A DNA stretch of 64,000 nt from Rhodanobacter denitrificans (GCF_003335105.1 NZ_QFWQ01000005.1:451751-515750), one strand, 5' to 3'. Positions 36,167 through 45,781 are shown, numbered from the stretch's first letter. Notes: generated from the letters alone by a model not told the origin. Made by a program: numbers and translations.

Positions 36167-37252
36167 TCAGTTCCCTTGGTACGTCAGTACGGTGAAGCTA
36201 TTGTCGAAATAGAAGTTCGGATAGAACGGCGCCACCGCGGTATCCACCTTCCTTGTCGGATCGACGCCCCCCTCGGCGGCGACCAAGTACACCCGGTCGC
36301 GCTGCGGGTCGATCGCCAGCGTGCGCGCCATCGGGCGGGTGGTGACCGCTTGCTCCAGCCGGTAGCTGTCGGGGCCTAGCTGGTCAATCACCACCAAGTT
36401 GGCGTCAATGCCATTGGCGGTGTAGATGCGATGGGTAGCTGGGTCGTAGACCACGCCGTCGTTGCCGCGCCCGATCGGGAGCGTGGTTACTAGGGCTCCG
36501 TTTGCAGCGTTGAGCACAGCCAGCACCGGCCGGTCGCTGCGGCAACCGACGAGGATGCGCTGATTGCTGGCGTCGTAGTCCAGTCCGGTAGGCTGGCGGC
36601 ACGGTGCGGTCGGCCAGCTGGCGGTGACCTCGTGCGTGCGGGCGTCGATGCGCAGCACCACGTCACGGTCGCGCTCGGCCACGAACAGGTTGCCGTGGCT
36701 GTCTGGCGCCGACGCCTCGACGTGGTGGCTGAACATCGGCAGCGACGCCCGCAGCCTGCCGCTGCGGGCGTCCACGAAGGCGACCTTGCCGCTGTCACCC
36801 ATGGTGAACATCAGCTGCCCGGTCACCGGCTCGTAGCTGCCGGCGTCGGCGTCGTGGCCGAAACGGATGTGCCGAATGGTTTTCAAGGACGACAGCGTGA
36901 ACTCGGTGCTCGTGCCGTCGCCGTTCACGCTGAACCCGCGGTCCAGCCTGGGGACCAGGATTGCCTTGTTCGCCCCTTCGGTGCCCGCAATCGTGGCGAC
37001 TACCTTGCGCGTCGCCACGTCGTACACGGTGACGCCGTTCTGGCGGCGGCCGATGAACAGGTGCGAGTGCGCGGCGTCATAGCTCAGATAATCCCATCCT
37101 GGCGCCTCGCCCGGCAAGGTCACTGCCGAGTGCAGCCGATAGAAGTGGGCGGCGTGGCCCGGCGTGGGCAGCGCCGCCAGGCACAGCAATGCGATCACCC
37201 ATGCCCGCGAGGCACGCCGCCGTGGCTGTTCGAGTGGAACGGACGGTGACAT
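36167..37252 (-). CDS. YncE-like periplasmic beta-propeller protein
   Basis: 361 residues. Signal peptide (ASRAWVIALLCLAALPTPGHA), then repeated propeller blades with patterns such as HLFIGRRQNGVTVYDVATRKVV, GNLFVAERDRDVVLRIDART and NQRILVGCRSDRPVLAVLNA. These are typical of YncE/YVTN-type seven-bladed propellers. They are periplasmic, with no enzymatic motif. The frame is open 80 codons upstream, but that part belongs to a separate broken gene (37264-37492). Confidence 0.85.
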   Translation of the reverse strand: MSPSVPLEQPRRRASRAWVIALLCLAALPTPGHAAHFYRLHSAVTLPGEAPGWDYLSYDAAHSHLFIGRRQNGVTVYDVATRKVVATIAGTEGANKAILVPRLDRGFSVNGDGTSTEFTLSSLKTIRHIRFGHDADAGSYEPVTGQLMFTMGDSGKVAFVDARSGRLRASLPMFSHHVEASAPDSHGNLFVAERDRDVVLRIDARTHEVTASWPTAPCRQPTGLDYDASNQRILVGCRSDRPVLAVLNAANGALVTTLPIGRGNDGVVYDPATHRIYTANGIDANLVVIDQLGPDSYRLEQAVTTRPMARTLAIDPQRDRVYLVAAEGGVDPTRKVDTAVAPFYPNFYFDNSFTVLTYQGN

Positions 37253-37263
37253 GGGGTGGCCTC

Positions 37264-37492
37264 CTACTTGCCCGGCGTGAACCACAGCGTGCCGTGATCC
37301 TCCGCCGCCAGCCAAAGGCGGTTGCTCTTGAGATCGAAGCCGAAGTGGTCGAAGTCGCCTGGATACCCGGGCTTCCAGTCGGTGCTTCGCCCGATCAGGG
37401 TGGCGGCGGAGTGGGGGAGTCACCTTGGCCGGTCGCGCCAGCAGCGGCGACACCAACAGGGCAGTCGTCAGGAGCAGTGCATAACGAACCAT
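37264..37492 (-). pseudogene. Truncated, frameshifted propeller gene start
   Basis: From the ATG at 37492 a clean signal peptide, MVRYALLLTTALLVSPLLAR, is followed by a frameshift. The other frame then reads GRSTDWKPGYPGDFDHFGFD and NRLWLAAEDHGTLWFTPGK before a TAG at 37266-37264. DFDHFGFDLKSNRLWLAAEDHGT is the kind of first blade seen in YncE-like proteins. It is a leftover first blade of a related gene, directly upstream of the intact one. Confidence 0.72.
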
Positions 37493-37863
37493 AGATTCTG
37501 TCTTCGACGATGGATGCGAAATGAAGTGAATGTCAGCGTGTCATACGGGATGGTGCGGGCAGGAATGGGTGGTGGGACGCAGTGACCAGCGATTGTCCCC
37601 GTCCCCCTCACACCTGACTCGGCCGGCATGGCACGCACCCTAGGGCAAGCACCTGACGGATACCTGTAACGATTCTTAAAATTCTTTCAGATCAGCACGG
37701 CGGCAGCACCTGTCGCGCCGCGGCGCGACAGGCACGGATTCCCCTAGCGCTCTGGAGCATTCAGCGACGCTCCGGCGCGTGGCATATGCTTTGTGCGTCG
37801 CGTCACTGGTTGCGTTCGAGGCTGGCATACACTCACCGCGCAATGTCGGCAGACAGGCGCGCC
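37493..37863. other. Control region upstream of two-component genes
   Basis: Holds a direct repeat ATTCTT-N3-ATTCTT (37672-37686) and a perfect 24-bp palindrome (37709-37732). The 9-bp repeat period is typical of OmpR-type response regulator sites, so autoregulation is possible. No gene seen. Confidence 0.5.
37709..37732. repeat. 24-bp perfect palindrome
   Basis: CCTGTCGCGCC, GC, GGCGCGACAGG: 11-bp arms around a 2-bp centre, 132 bp upstream of the response regulator start. There is no T-run, so a simple terminator is unlikely. It could be a cruciform-forming site or an operator. Confidence 0.6.
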
Positions 37864-38523
37864 ATGAAGATTCTCATCGTCGAAGACCAGCAGCGCCTTG
37901 GCCAGTTTCTCAAGCAGGGGCTCAGCGAATGCGCGTACACGGTGTGCTGGGTCGGCACCTGCAGGGAGGCCCGTGATGAGCTGGCCGATACCAACTACGA
38001 CGTGATCATCCTCGACCTGAGCCTGCCTGACGGCGATGGACTGCAGCTGCTCGCCGAGTGGCGCCGTTCGGGCTTCAACGAAGCGGTGCTGATCCTCAGC
38101 GCGCGCGACACGGTGGAGGACCGCATCAAGGGTCTGGACATCGGCGCCGACGATTACTTGCCCAAGCCTTTCAGCTTCGATGAGCTGCTGGCCCACGTGC
38201 GTTCCCTGTTGCGCCGCCAGTCGACGGTCAAGCAAACGGTCATCACCCACCGTTGCGTGCGAATCGACCTGCTCGGCCACACCGTCAAGCTGAAAGAGCA
38301 GCCGGTGAATCTGACCAGTCGCGAGTTCGCCCTGCTGGAGATCTTCATGCAGAACGCGGGACGCACGCTTACGCGTTCGTACATTTCCGAGCGTATCTGG
38401 CCCGGACTTGCCGACACCAATCTGCTGGACGTCTACATGAGCCGGCTGCGCAACAAGCTGGAAGCCGGCCTGGGTGAGCCGCTGTTCAAGACACTGCGAG
38501 GCGTCGGCTATCAGCTGGTATGA
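37864..38523 (+). CDS. OmpR-family response regulator
   Basis: 219 residues. Receiver domain with KILIVEDQQRL at the start, phosphoacceptor Asp in VIILDLSLPDGDG (Asp51) and the Lys in DYLPKPF. C-terminal winged helix VNLTSREFALLEIFM...LLDVYMSRLRNKLE. It overlaps the kinase gene (stop TGA within ATGA). It is QseB/PmrA/CusR-like, but the target genes are unknown. The next large gene in the same direction encodes a TonB receptor. Confidence 0.92.
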   Translation: MKILIVEDQQRLGQFLKQGLSECAYTVCWVGTCREARDELADTNYDVIILDLSLPDGDGLQLLAEWRRSGFNEAVLILSARDTVEDRIKGLDIGADDYLPKPFSFDELLAHVRSLLRRQSTVKQTVITHRCVRIDLLGHTVKLKEQPVNLTSREFALLEIFMQNAGRTLTRSYISERIWPGLADTNLLDVYMSRLRNKLEAGLGEPLFKTLRGVGYQLV

Positions 38524-39899
38524 AATCGATCGGGGCGCGCATCACGTTCTGGTTCGTGCTGAGCGTCACGCTCACGCTGGCCTGCCTGTTCACTGCCGGC
38601 TATCACCTGCTTCAGGGCTACATGATCCATGACCTGGATCTGCTGAACGCCACCGAATTCCGGCAGATAAAGGCACGTCTGGGGCCGGACTACGCGACGC
38701 TGAACCAGGCGACCATCGACGAGCGGATCCGCCAGACCACGGAATACGCATCGGTGCTCTTCTACATCAGCATCGATGCGCCAGGGCATGGCAACCTTTT
38801 CCGTTCCAAGAACCTGGCCGGCAACCCGTTGCCCGACGTGAAGGGCAAACGGGTCTTCAACGGCAAGATGCCCGGTGTCGGCGAATTGCGCATCGCAGAG
38901 TTCCTGCTGCCGCCGTTCGACGTCAGCATCGGTACACCGGTGGGCCAGATGCAGCGCGCCATGGTGGCCTATACCGAAGTCAGCTTGGCGCTGCTATTGG
39001 GCATGATCCTGGCCAGCATGGTGATCGGACTGGGACTTTCCCGCATGATGCTGCGCCCGGTACGACTGATCGGCGAGACAGCCAACCGCATACGCTCCGA
39101 CAACCTTACCGAGCGCATCAGCGTCACCGGTATCGACGATGAGATTTCCGATCTCGCCCGGCTGTTGAACCAGATGTTCGACCGGCTTGAGTCCTCCTTC
39201 AATCAAGTTCGCCAGTTCAGCGCTGAGGTGTCCCACGAGCTCAAGACACCTCTGTCACTGGTGCGACTGCATGCCGAAAAACTGCTGGTCGACGGCAACC
39301 TGAGTTCGGCGCAGGAGGATGCCGTGCAGGTACAGCTGGAAGAGCTGGCGCGCATCAACCAGATGGTGGATGAGCTGCTGTTTCTCTCGCGCGCCGAGGC
39401 TCAGGGTATCCACATGAATCTGGTCGTGCAGAATCCGCACCGCTTTCTGCAGAGCTTCGAACAGGACGTCTGCGCCTTGGCCGAGCACCAGGGACGACGC
39501 CTGCGCTGCACGTGTCGCGGCCAAGGTTGGGTGGCGTTCGAGGAACGCTGGCTGCGGCAGGTCGTCCTCAACATTCTCACCAACGCTCTGCGAGCCTCGC
39601 CGCCGGGCGGCTCGATCACACTGCGGTCGGAATTTGTACCCCGTTACTGGCGCGTCAGCATTGAGGACGAGGGACCGGGCCTGACCCGTGATCAGTGCGA
39701 GCGTGCCTTCGAACGCTTCGTGCGCTTCCACCAGAGCAGCGAGGAAGATCGTGGTAGCGGCCTGGGTCTGGCCATCTGTCGCAGCATCATCCAGCTGCAC
39801 AACGGGCGCATCCACGCGGAGCCGCGCGCAGAGGGCGGGGGCTTGCGGGTGGTGTTCGAGCTGCCTGCGAGCGACGAGCGTGTACAGAATCTTGTGTAA
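38520..39899 (+). CDS. Sensor histidine kinase, EnvZ/QseC-like
   Basis: 459 residues. Two membrane spans flank a ~130-residue periplasmic sensor. A HAMP linker (RMMLRPVRLIGETANRI) is followed by the H-box FSAEVSHELKTPLSLVRLHAE, the N-box NILTNALRASPPGG, EDEGPGLT and GSGLGLAICRSI. It is a partner of the regulator overlapping its start. The periplasmic domain has no obvious metal-binding His/Met cluster. Confidence 0.92.
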   Translation: MKSIGARITFWFVLSVTLTLACLFTAGYHLLQGYMIHDLDLLNATEFRQIKARLGPDYATLNQATIDERIRQTTEYASVLFYISIDAPGHGNLFRSKNLAGNPLPDVKGKRVFNGKMPGVGELRIAEFLLPPFDVSIGTPVGQMQRAMVAYTEVSLALLLGMILASMVIGLGLSRMMLRPVRLIGETANRIRSDNLTERISVTGIDDEISDLARLLNQMFDRLESSFNQVRQFSAEVSHELKTPLSLVRLHAEKLLVDGNLSSAQEDAVQVQLEELARINQMVDELLFLSRAEAQGIHMNLVVQNPHRFLQSFEQDVCALAEHQGRRLRCTCRGQGWVAFEERWLRQVVLNILTNALRASPPGGSITLRSEFVPRYWRVSIEDEGPGLTRDQCERAFERFVRFHQSSEEDRGSGLGLAICRSIIQLHNGRIHAEPRAEGGGLRVVFELPASDERVQNLV

Positions 39900-39931
39900 T
39901 CCGAATTCTTTTCTGGAGGAAGAGTGGGTGA

Positions 39932-40626
39932 TTAGCAGGCTGTTGAGAAACGCCCCGTAGCGGCGACAATCATAGCCACCATCAATCATCAGGGTCGTGG
40001 CAGTGCGCGGAGCGGATATCCAGCAGTTGGGCATGTTTTCGTATGTGTCGGTGGATGCGCGCGTGCCGGGCGACCATCCGATCCGCAAGTTGCGGGTGTT
40101 GGTCGATACGATCCCGAAGGAACTCGATGAGGTGCTGGCCTCCCGTTATGCCGCCAGCGGCCGAACGTCGATCCCGCCGGAGCGGTTACTGCGCGCCTCG
40201 GTGCTGCAAGTGGTCTACAGCGTACGCAGCGAGCGGTTGCTGATGGAGCAGTTGAACTACAACTTGCTGTTCCGCTGTTCCGCTGGTTCGCGGGTCTGAA
40301 CATCGACGACCAGGTGTGGGATCACTCGACCTTTACCGTCAACCGGTATCGACTGTTCGACGCCGAGATCGCCCAGTGCTTCTTCGCACACACCGTGCGG
40401 CTGGCCCGGCTCTGGCGAAGGTCAATGCATGGGTGCACTGGAACTTCGCGGCATACAACCTGATCCGACTTGGTGGCATCGGCGAGTGGTGGAACCCCTC
40501 GCCGACGTGAGGGAACGTGCGTCTGCTGGCCGGGAAATATCGCCGAATCCGACGATGATGAGCCTCGAGCGATCAATCCCTTCTATCACGCAATGTTCAA
40601 GCCGTCGCTTCTCAACAGCCTGCTAA
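39932..40626 (+). mobile_element. Internally deleted IS element (IS5-like, DUF772 transposase)
   Basis: The left end TTAGCAGGCTGTTGAGAA (39932) is matched by its inverted copy ending at 40626 (18 bp perfect). Between them are pieces of a DUF772-type transposase: the N-terminal part at 39997-40299 (MFSYVSVDARVPGDHPIRKL, SERLLMEQLNYNLLFR), a frameshifted continuation (FAGLNIDDQVWDHSTFT), and the C-terminal end LAKVNAWVHWNFAAYNLIRL near 40415-40475. The catalytic middle is missing. At 695 bp it is a non-autonomous relic that could be moved only by a full copy elsewhere. Confidence 0.82.
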
Positions 40627-40873
40627 GCCCAGGCTCCCAGGTCGCTGCAAATTGCACAAAGTCAAGATGCCACGAAATGGGATGTCTGCGAATTCCATTA
40701 ACGAAAATTTATTTTAGTTTCAGGTTGCTTTTAGGTCGAGCGGCTATAGGTGGCGACGATTTCGCGTAGTCGAAGTTACCGGGGGAGAAAATCGTCGTTG
40801 TTGGGCGACCGGGATCTTTGATCGTAGTGTCCCGTCCGGAACAATTCGGACATACCGTGGAAGGGGTTAAATC
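40627..40873. other. Leader region of the TonB receptor gene
   Basis: About 250 bp, AT-richer around 40695-40735 (TTAACGAAAATTTATTTTAG), where a promoter is likely. GGAAGGGG lies just before the ATG at 40874. No further structure assigned. Confidence 0.45.
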
Positions 40874-43800
40874 ATGAAGAGCAAGCATACCGCCGCATCT
40901 GCGATGCTGCCGGTTGTGACGGCATTTTCGTCACGGTCTGTCTCCGCGCCTAAGTTTGTGGATGATCCTGAGTCGCTATCGGGTATGGGTACCCACACCC
41001 GACCATTCGTACAGCGGCCACTCGCGCGCGCCATATTCATGATCGTGGTGGGGCTCATGGCCACCACCGCCGCTGCGCACGCCGCGGATCTCACGAGCGA
41101 TCCCCTGACCGCCGCGGCCGCGGGCGGGACGAGCCTTCCGGATGCTGACTCCGCGCCGCAGCTCGCTGTGGCGAGCTCGGTCGCGCCGCCCGTCAAGCAG
41201 CCAAAAGTCAAGCGGCTAGAAGCCGTCACGGTCACCGGTAGCCTGCTCCAGGTCCACAGCCGCAGCGAAGTTTCCTCCAGCCCACTGGCGACGATCGGCA
41301 TCGGCCAGATCGTCGCCGCCGGCCAGGTCTCGCTCGATTCGGCGATTGGCCGGATGCCACAGTTCGCGGCCGCGCAGGGCCAGAGCGAGGTCGGCGACGT
41401 GCAGGGTGCCACCGGCTTTCAGGGCGGCCAGTCCTACGCCGACCTGCGCGGCCTCGGCGCCGAGCGTACCTTGGTACTGCTCGACGGGCAGCGCCTGGTG
41501 CCGACCAACCCGAACGGCGCGGTCGACCTGAACTTGATTCCGATGGCGCTGCTCGAGAACGTGGATGTGATCACCGGCGGCGCCTCGGCCACGTACGGCT
41601 CGGACGCCGTAGCGGGTGTCGTCAACTTCCGCCTGCGTGAGGACTTCCAGGGCATCCAGCTCTCCGCCCAGACTGGGGGGAGCACCAAAGGCGGTGGCCA
41701 GGAAAACAGCGCCAGCGTCCTTATGGGCAGCAAGTTCGCGGACAACAAGGGCAACGCGGTCATCGACCTCGAGTACAACAAGCGCGATGCAATCACCGGT
41801 GCGGATCGAACCTTCTTCTCCGACCCCGTGAATTTCAATCGTGGCGTGCCGCGCGCACCGGAAGGTATCTTCAACGCCGGCGAGCTCGGCGGAAATATTC
41901 CGATTTCCGCAGTCAACTCCGTCCTGGCCGGCTACCCTGGCACGACGCCGATCGCCGGCACTGGCAACTACGGTGGCTACGTCGGTGTAAACAGTGACGG
42001 CACCCTGTTCACTACGCGTGCGCCAGGCAACTGCGTGCAGAACTACAAGGGGCCGGTGGGCGAGATCCCGGGGCTCGCGATTTCCCCGGACTGCACGACG
42101 ATCAAGGACTACCTCGGCAAATACTTCTTCGTGCAGGTCCCATCGCATCGGATCAATCTGTTCTCGAAGGTCACCTACAACGTCAACGAATCCCTTCAGG
42201 CCTACGCACAGGTCAACTTCATGAGCTCGACTGCCACGGACAACAACGGCCCCGCGTTCGCCGGTCCGGGCAAGTTCGTCTACGTGCCGCAGAACAATCC
42301 ATTTGTGACGGGCAATGCGGCGCTGATGTCCCTGCTCAATTCCCGCACGGCGTCGACCGCTGGCGGCACCCCGAGCACCGGGCCGCTCGAGATGGAAGCC
42401 TGGTTGACCGGGCTCGGGCCGCGCATCGAGAGCTTCCATTACAACAACTACCAGCTGACCGCCGGACTCAATGGCTGGTTCGGCTGGTCGAGCTGGAAGT
42501 GGAACGCGTTCGCCTCCTACGGCCAGACCAACTTCAACAACGATCAGCGGAACAACATCAATCTGCCGGCTCTCGAGACGATGTTGTATGGCACGGCGAA
42601 CTACATTGGTTCCAATGGCAACAACTGCGTCGGTTACGCCTGGAATCCGCTCGGTAACCACCAGATGAGCCCCGGCTGTCTGGCGTACGTCACGGGCACC
42701 GCGCACAACCACATGGTGCTCTCGCAGGATTACTTCCAGGGCACCGTGAGCGGGGAGCTCGGGGATCTGTGGGCAGGGACTGTTGAGGCCGCATTCGGCG
42801 TCGATTACCGCGCTGATCGGTTCAGCTACCAGGCCGACTCGGCTCTGAATCCGGCGTTCAACGTGATGCCCTCGCCGATCCCTCCGGACATCATTTCTCC
42901 GTCGTACGACCTGATCGGTTCGACGGGCGGCTCGATGAACGTGGGCGAAGTGTTCGGCGAGCTGAGTGTGCCGCTGCTGAGCGACAAGCCGTTCGCGAAG
43001 AACCTTTCGCTCGACCTCGGCGAACGTTATTCGCACTACGATCTTTTCGGCGGCGAGAACACCTGGAAGGTGGGTCTGCGCTGGCAGGTTGACGATGCGT
43101 TGATGTTCCGTGGCGGGTTCAACCGCGCGATTCGCGCGCCGAGCCTGCAGGAGCTGTACAACCCGACCGTGCAGGCGCAGGACAGCATCAATGGCGATCC
43201 GTGCGAAGTCGGCAGTCCGCAGCGCAGCGGTTCGAACGCCTCCCAAGTTGCGGCCCTGTGCCAGGCACAGGGCGTGCCCGCGTCGGTGTATCCGTCGTTC
43301 ACCTACGGTCTCAATTCGGCGAACGGCATCATCACCGGCAACACGGATCTGCAGCCCGAGAAGTCCGATACCTACACGTTAGGCTGGGTGCTGACGCCGC
43401 ACTTTGATGCGCCGATGGTGCGTGACCTCGGCATGTCCGTTGACTACTACCACACAGCGATCAAGGGCGCGATCGCGGGCGTGACTCTCGATACGGTCCT
43501 GCAGAACTGCTTCAACGCCAACAACTCGAATCCGAGCTACTCGGAAAGCAACGCCTTCTGCCAGCGGATCACGCGTGATCCGAACACCGGAGCCATCACG
43601 CTTGGCCGGGAGTCTTCGGAGAACATCGGTTCGTATGTCACGACCGGCGTCGACATGGAGGCTCACTGGGGATTCCCGCTGCATGACCTGGTTTCCCCCT
43701 TGGGTGGCCAGGTGAAGCTGCAGACGTTCATCTCATACGTGCACTCGCTGACGATCTCCGGCGTGCCTGGTATTGCGGCCAGTAACTACGCGGGCTCGGT

Positions 43801-44173
43801 CGCCGACACCAGTACGGCGTTGGCCGCTGATGGCTCAAGCATCTCCGATCTGTCGCATCCGAGGTGGAAGGCCAACACGACGCTCGGTTACTCCGTTGGG
43901 CCGGTGTCGGCGGCGCTGCACTGGCGCTACATCTCTGCGATGACCGACTTGATGGACGGCACCGGAAGCGGCGATCGTGGAGTGCCGGCCTACAACTACT
44001 TCGACTTGGATGCTCACTGGCAGGTATCGCACAACATTATGCTCACAGCGGGCGTTACAAACCTGACTGACAAGGCTCCGCCGCGGATCGCGGGTGCACC
44101 CGTACTGACGGATGCCGCGACCTACGATGTCGTGGGACGCACGTACTTCGTCGGTATCAAGGCCAAGCTATGA
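40874..44173 (+). CDS. TonB-dependent outer-membrane receptor
   Basis: 1099 residues. The hydrophobic signal-like stretch (FMIVVGLMATTAAAHA) lies only at ~54-71, after a polar N-terminal extension. The true start may be the ATG at 40985 (residue 38), but the good ribosome binding site (AAGGGG) supports 40874. A plug domain (~115-235) has EAVTVTGSLL, a TonB-box-like start, LRGLGAERTLVLLDGQRLV and VDVITGGASATYGSDAVAGVVNF. A long beta-barrel ends VGRTYFVGIKAKL with a near-typical terminal strand. It imports a large or scarce nutrient using TonB energy; the ligand is unknown. A hairpin terminator follows. Confidence 0.93.
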   Translation: MKSKHTAASAMLPVVTAFSSRSVSAPKFVDDPESLSGMGTHTRPFVQRPLARAIFMIVVGLMATTAAAHAADLTSDPLTAAAAGGTSLPDADSAPQLAVASSVAPPVKQPKVKRLEAVTVTGSLLQVHSRSEVSSSPLATIGIGQIVAAGQVSLDSAIGRMPQFAAAQGQSEVGDVQGATGFQGGQSYADLRGLGAERTLVLLDGQRLVPTNPNGAVDLNLIPMALLENVDVITGGASATYGSDAVAGVVNFRLREDFQGIQLSAQTGGSTKGGGQENSASVLMGSKFADNKGNAVIDLEYNKRDAITGADRTFFSDPVNFNRGVPRAPEGIFNAGELGGNIPISAVNSVLAGYPGTTPIAGTGNYGGYVGVNSDGTLFTTRAPGNCVQNYKGPVGEIPGLAISPDCTTIKDYLGKYFFVQVPSHRINLFSKVTYNVNESLQAYAQVNFMSSTATDNNGPAFAGPGKFVYVPQNNPFVTGNAALMSLLNSRTASTAGGTPSTGPLEMEAWLTGLGPRIESFHYNNYQLTAGLNGWFGWSSWKWNAFASYGQTNFNNDQRNNINLPALETMLYGTANYIGSNGNNCVGYAWNPLGNHQMSPGCLAYVTGTAHNHMVLSQDYFQGTVSGELGDLWAGTVEAAFGVDYRADRFSYQADSALNPAFNVMPSPIPPDIISPSYDLIGSTGGSMNVGEVFGELSVPLLSDKPFAKNLSLDLGERYSHYDLFGGENTWKVGLRWQVDDALMFRGGFNRAIRAPSLQELYNPTVQAQDSINGDPCEVGSPQRSGSNASQVAALCQAQGVPASVYPSFTYGLNSANGIITGNTDLQPEKSDTYTLGWVLTPHFDAPMVRDLGMSVDYYHTAIKGAIAGVTLDTVLQNCFNANNSNPSYSESNAFCQRITRDPNTGAITLGRESSENIGSYVTTGVDMEAHWGFPLHDLVSPLGGQVKLQTFISYVHSLTISGVPGIAASNYAGSVADTSTALAADGSSISDLSHPRWKANTTLGYSVGPVSAALHWRYISAMTDLMDGTGSGDRGVPAYNYFDLDAHWQVSHNIMLTAGVTNLTDKAPPRIAGAPVLTDAATYDVVGRTYFVGIKAKL

Positions 44174-44189
44174 AGTAAGGCGCATGTCC

Positions 44190-44226
44190 CGGTTCCGGCT
44201 GCGTGTCCCTCACGCAGTCGGAGCCG
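44190..44226 (+). terminator. Hairpin after the TonB receptor gene
   Basis: CGGTTCCGGCTGCGTG pairs with CACGCAGTCGGAGCCG (two G-U pairs), loop TCCCT. It begins 17 bp after the stop. It lacks a T-run, so it may stabilise the 3' end rather than terminate alone. Confidence 0.6.
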
Positions 44227-44823
44227 AGCGAAAGCGGCTTCATGGCAACGCTGAAAATCTCCCACACCAGCGAAATCAACAGTGGATTTTACCGATGAGG
44301 GAAGTGAGTCAATTTGCGAGTCAACATCTCATGCTTGCTTATTCAGTTATCCATGGCGTATCGACCTAAAGATGGTCTGATCAATCGCCGCCCAGTCACT
44401 TCCGCGCGTGATCGAGCCAGATAAGTGCAAAAATCGTACGTTCCTCGACCGATTGCCGCACCTTCCGTGTCGCCATGGATCCCGTAGGGCCACGGCGGGC
44501 GCAGTGATCCTATCTCGGCCGCAGCAATGTCCTGCGTACCATCCACACGTTGACCAGCGCGCAGCAGCATAAATTTTGTCGACGTTGTGGCCATCGTTGC
44601 CAATTGATGCTGAGCGCTTTTTTCGTCTACGAAGCGCTCTCCTCGGGCACTGGCCACAACTAGCCTCTAGATTGCCGTTTGTTCTAACTCCGGGTCAGCG
44701 TCACTGCCTATGGTCTTAGGCTGGAGTGGGCATGGGGCAAGCGATTAGGGCAAATTATCGAGGGTAGGGAAGGGCGTCGGCTTTCACCCAAGCGAGCATC
44801 GAGAACACCGGCCCAACCATTAT
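44227..44823. other. 600-bp gap between receptor and LysR gene
   Basis: No gene recognised; short open frames show no domains. The repeat copy at 44741-44771 lies in it, followed by the tail end of the LysR gene on the minus strand. Confidence 0.4.
44741..44771 (+). repeat. Imperfect direct repeat, copy 2
   Basis: Same orientation as 34397-34427, 25 of 31 matches, 10.3 kb apart. Confidence 0.5.
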
Positions 44824-45744
44824 CTACACGAGCGCGATCGCTTTCCGCTTCTCAACCAGAAAGTCCAGAAGCGCCCGCACTTTCGATGGCATCTGCTCGC
44901 GCGTGGGCGTGTATAGATAGAAACCGGCTTGCGTGTGGGCCCAATCGCGAAGGACACGCACAAGGCGCCCATCTGCCAAGTATGGGTGAATCGCGATGTC
45001 GATGTTCTGGATCAGGCCAAGGCTTTGCAATGCAGCCCGAGTCATGCCCTCGTCGTCGTTGGTGGTGAGATTTCCGGTGACGGCTTGCGTGAAGTGCTGC
45101 CCACGTTTGCCGCGCTCGTTGAAATCCCAGTCGTGCAGGGCGCCGCTGCCGGAATAGCGATAGTTGATGCAGTTGTGGTGGGCCAGATCGCTCGGTGTCT
45201 TCGGCACACCGTGCCGCTTGAAGTAGTCGGGTGTCCCCACCACGGCCATCGACAACACCGGCGTCACCGGCACAGCGACTACATGATCAGCCAGGCTGCG
45301 CCCAAGGCGGATGCCAGCATCGCAACCGTCGGCGATGATGTTCGACAAAGGCTCGGCCATGATCAGTTCGAGCCTGAGCTTCGGATAGCGCGCATAAAAC
45401 TCCGGCAAGTGCGGCTCGATCAAAGCCTTGGCTGCCATGCGCGAGGTATTGACCCTGATCAAGCCCGACGGCTCACCGTTTGCGTCACCCAGATTTCGAA
45501 CCGCGTGTTCAATCTCGCCCAGCGTGGGCTGCAGGGTGTCGAACAATTGCTGGCCCGCCTCGGTCAGCGACATGTCCCGCGTGGTGCGGTAGAGCAGCTT
45601 CACGCCGAGTTGTTTCTCGAGCGCCTTGAGGTTCTGCGAAAGAGCCGCGCGCGAAACCCCCATCTCCTCCGCCGCCCGGGTGAAGCTGCGGTGGTGAGCA
45701 ATGTGGGCGAACCACGCCAGGGAAGGCAGCAGGGAAGGATCCAT
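44824..45744 (-). CDS. LysR-family transcriptional regulator
   Basis: 306 residues. N-terminal winged helix LAWFAHIAHHRSFTRAAEEM, SRAALSQNLKALEKQLGVKL, typical of the subgroup containing DsdC/GcvA-like regulators. The C-terminal effector domain has GLIRVNTSRMAAKALIEPHL and SLGLIQNIDIAIHPYLADGRLVRVL. It is divergent from the alpha/beta hydrolase gene across 124 bp with a strong dyad, so it most likely controls that gene. Confidence 0.92.
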   Translation of the reverse strand: MDPSLLPSLAWFAHIAHHRSFTRAAEEMGVSRAALSQNLKALEKQLGVKLLYRTTRDMSLTEAGQQLFDTLQPTLGEIEHAVRNLGDANGEPSGLIRVNTSRMAAKALIEPHLPEFYARYPKLRLELIMAEPLSNIIADGCDAGIRLGRSLADHVVAVPVTPVLSMAVVGTPDYFKRHGVPKTPSDLAHHNCINYRYSGSGALHDWDFNERGKRGQHFTQAVTGNLTTNDDEGMTRAALQSLGLIQNIDIAIHPYLADGRLVRVLRDWAHTQAGFYLYTPTREQMPSKVRALLDFLVEKRKAIALV

Positions 45745-45756
45745 TCGCTGATTGTA

Positions 45757-45781
45757 AACACATGCTTAGCACTCATGTGTT
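45757..45781. promoter_or_regulatory. LysR-type operator dyad
   Basis: AACACATG (45757-45764) and CATGTGTT (45774-45781), a perfect 8-bp dyad with a 9-bp spacer, lie between the divergent LysR and hydrolase genes. It starts 13 bp upstream of the LysR start. Confidence 0.72.

Noticed and set aside
41216-43246. 676-codon minus-strand open frame over the TonB receptor gene
   Set aside because: Arg/Val/His-rich shadow translation opposite a well-conserved receptor; no motif.
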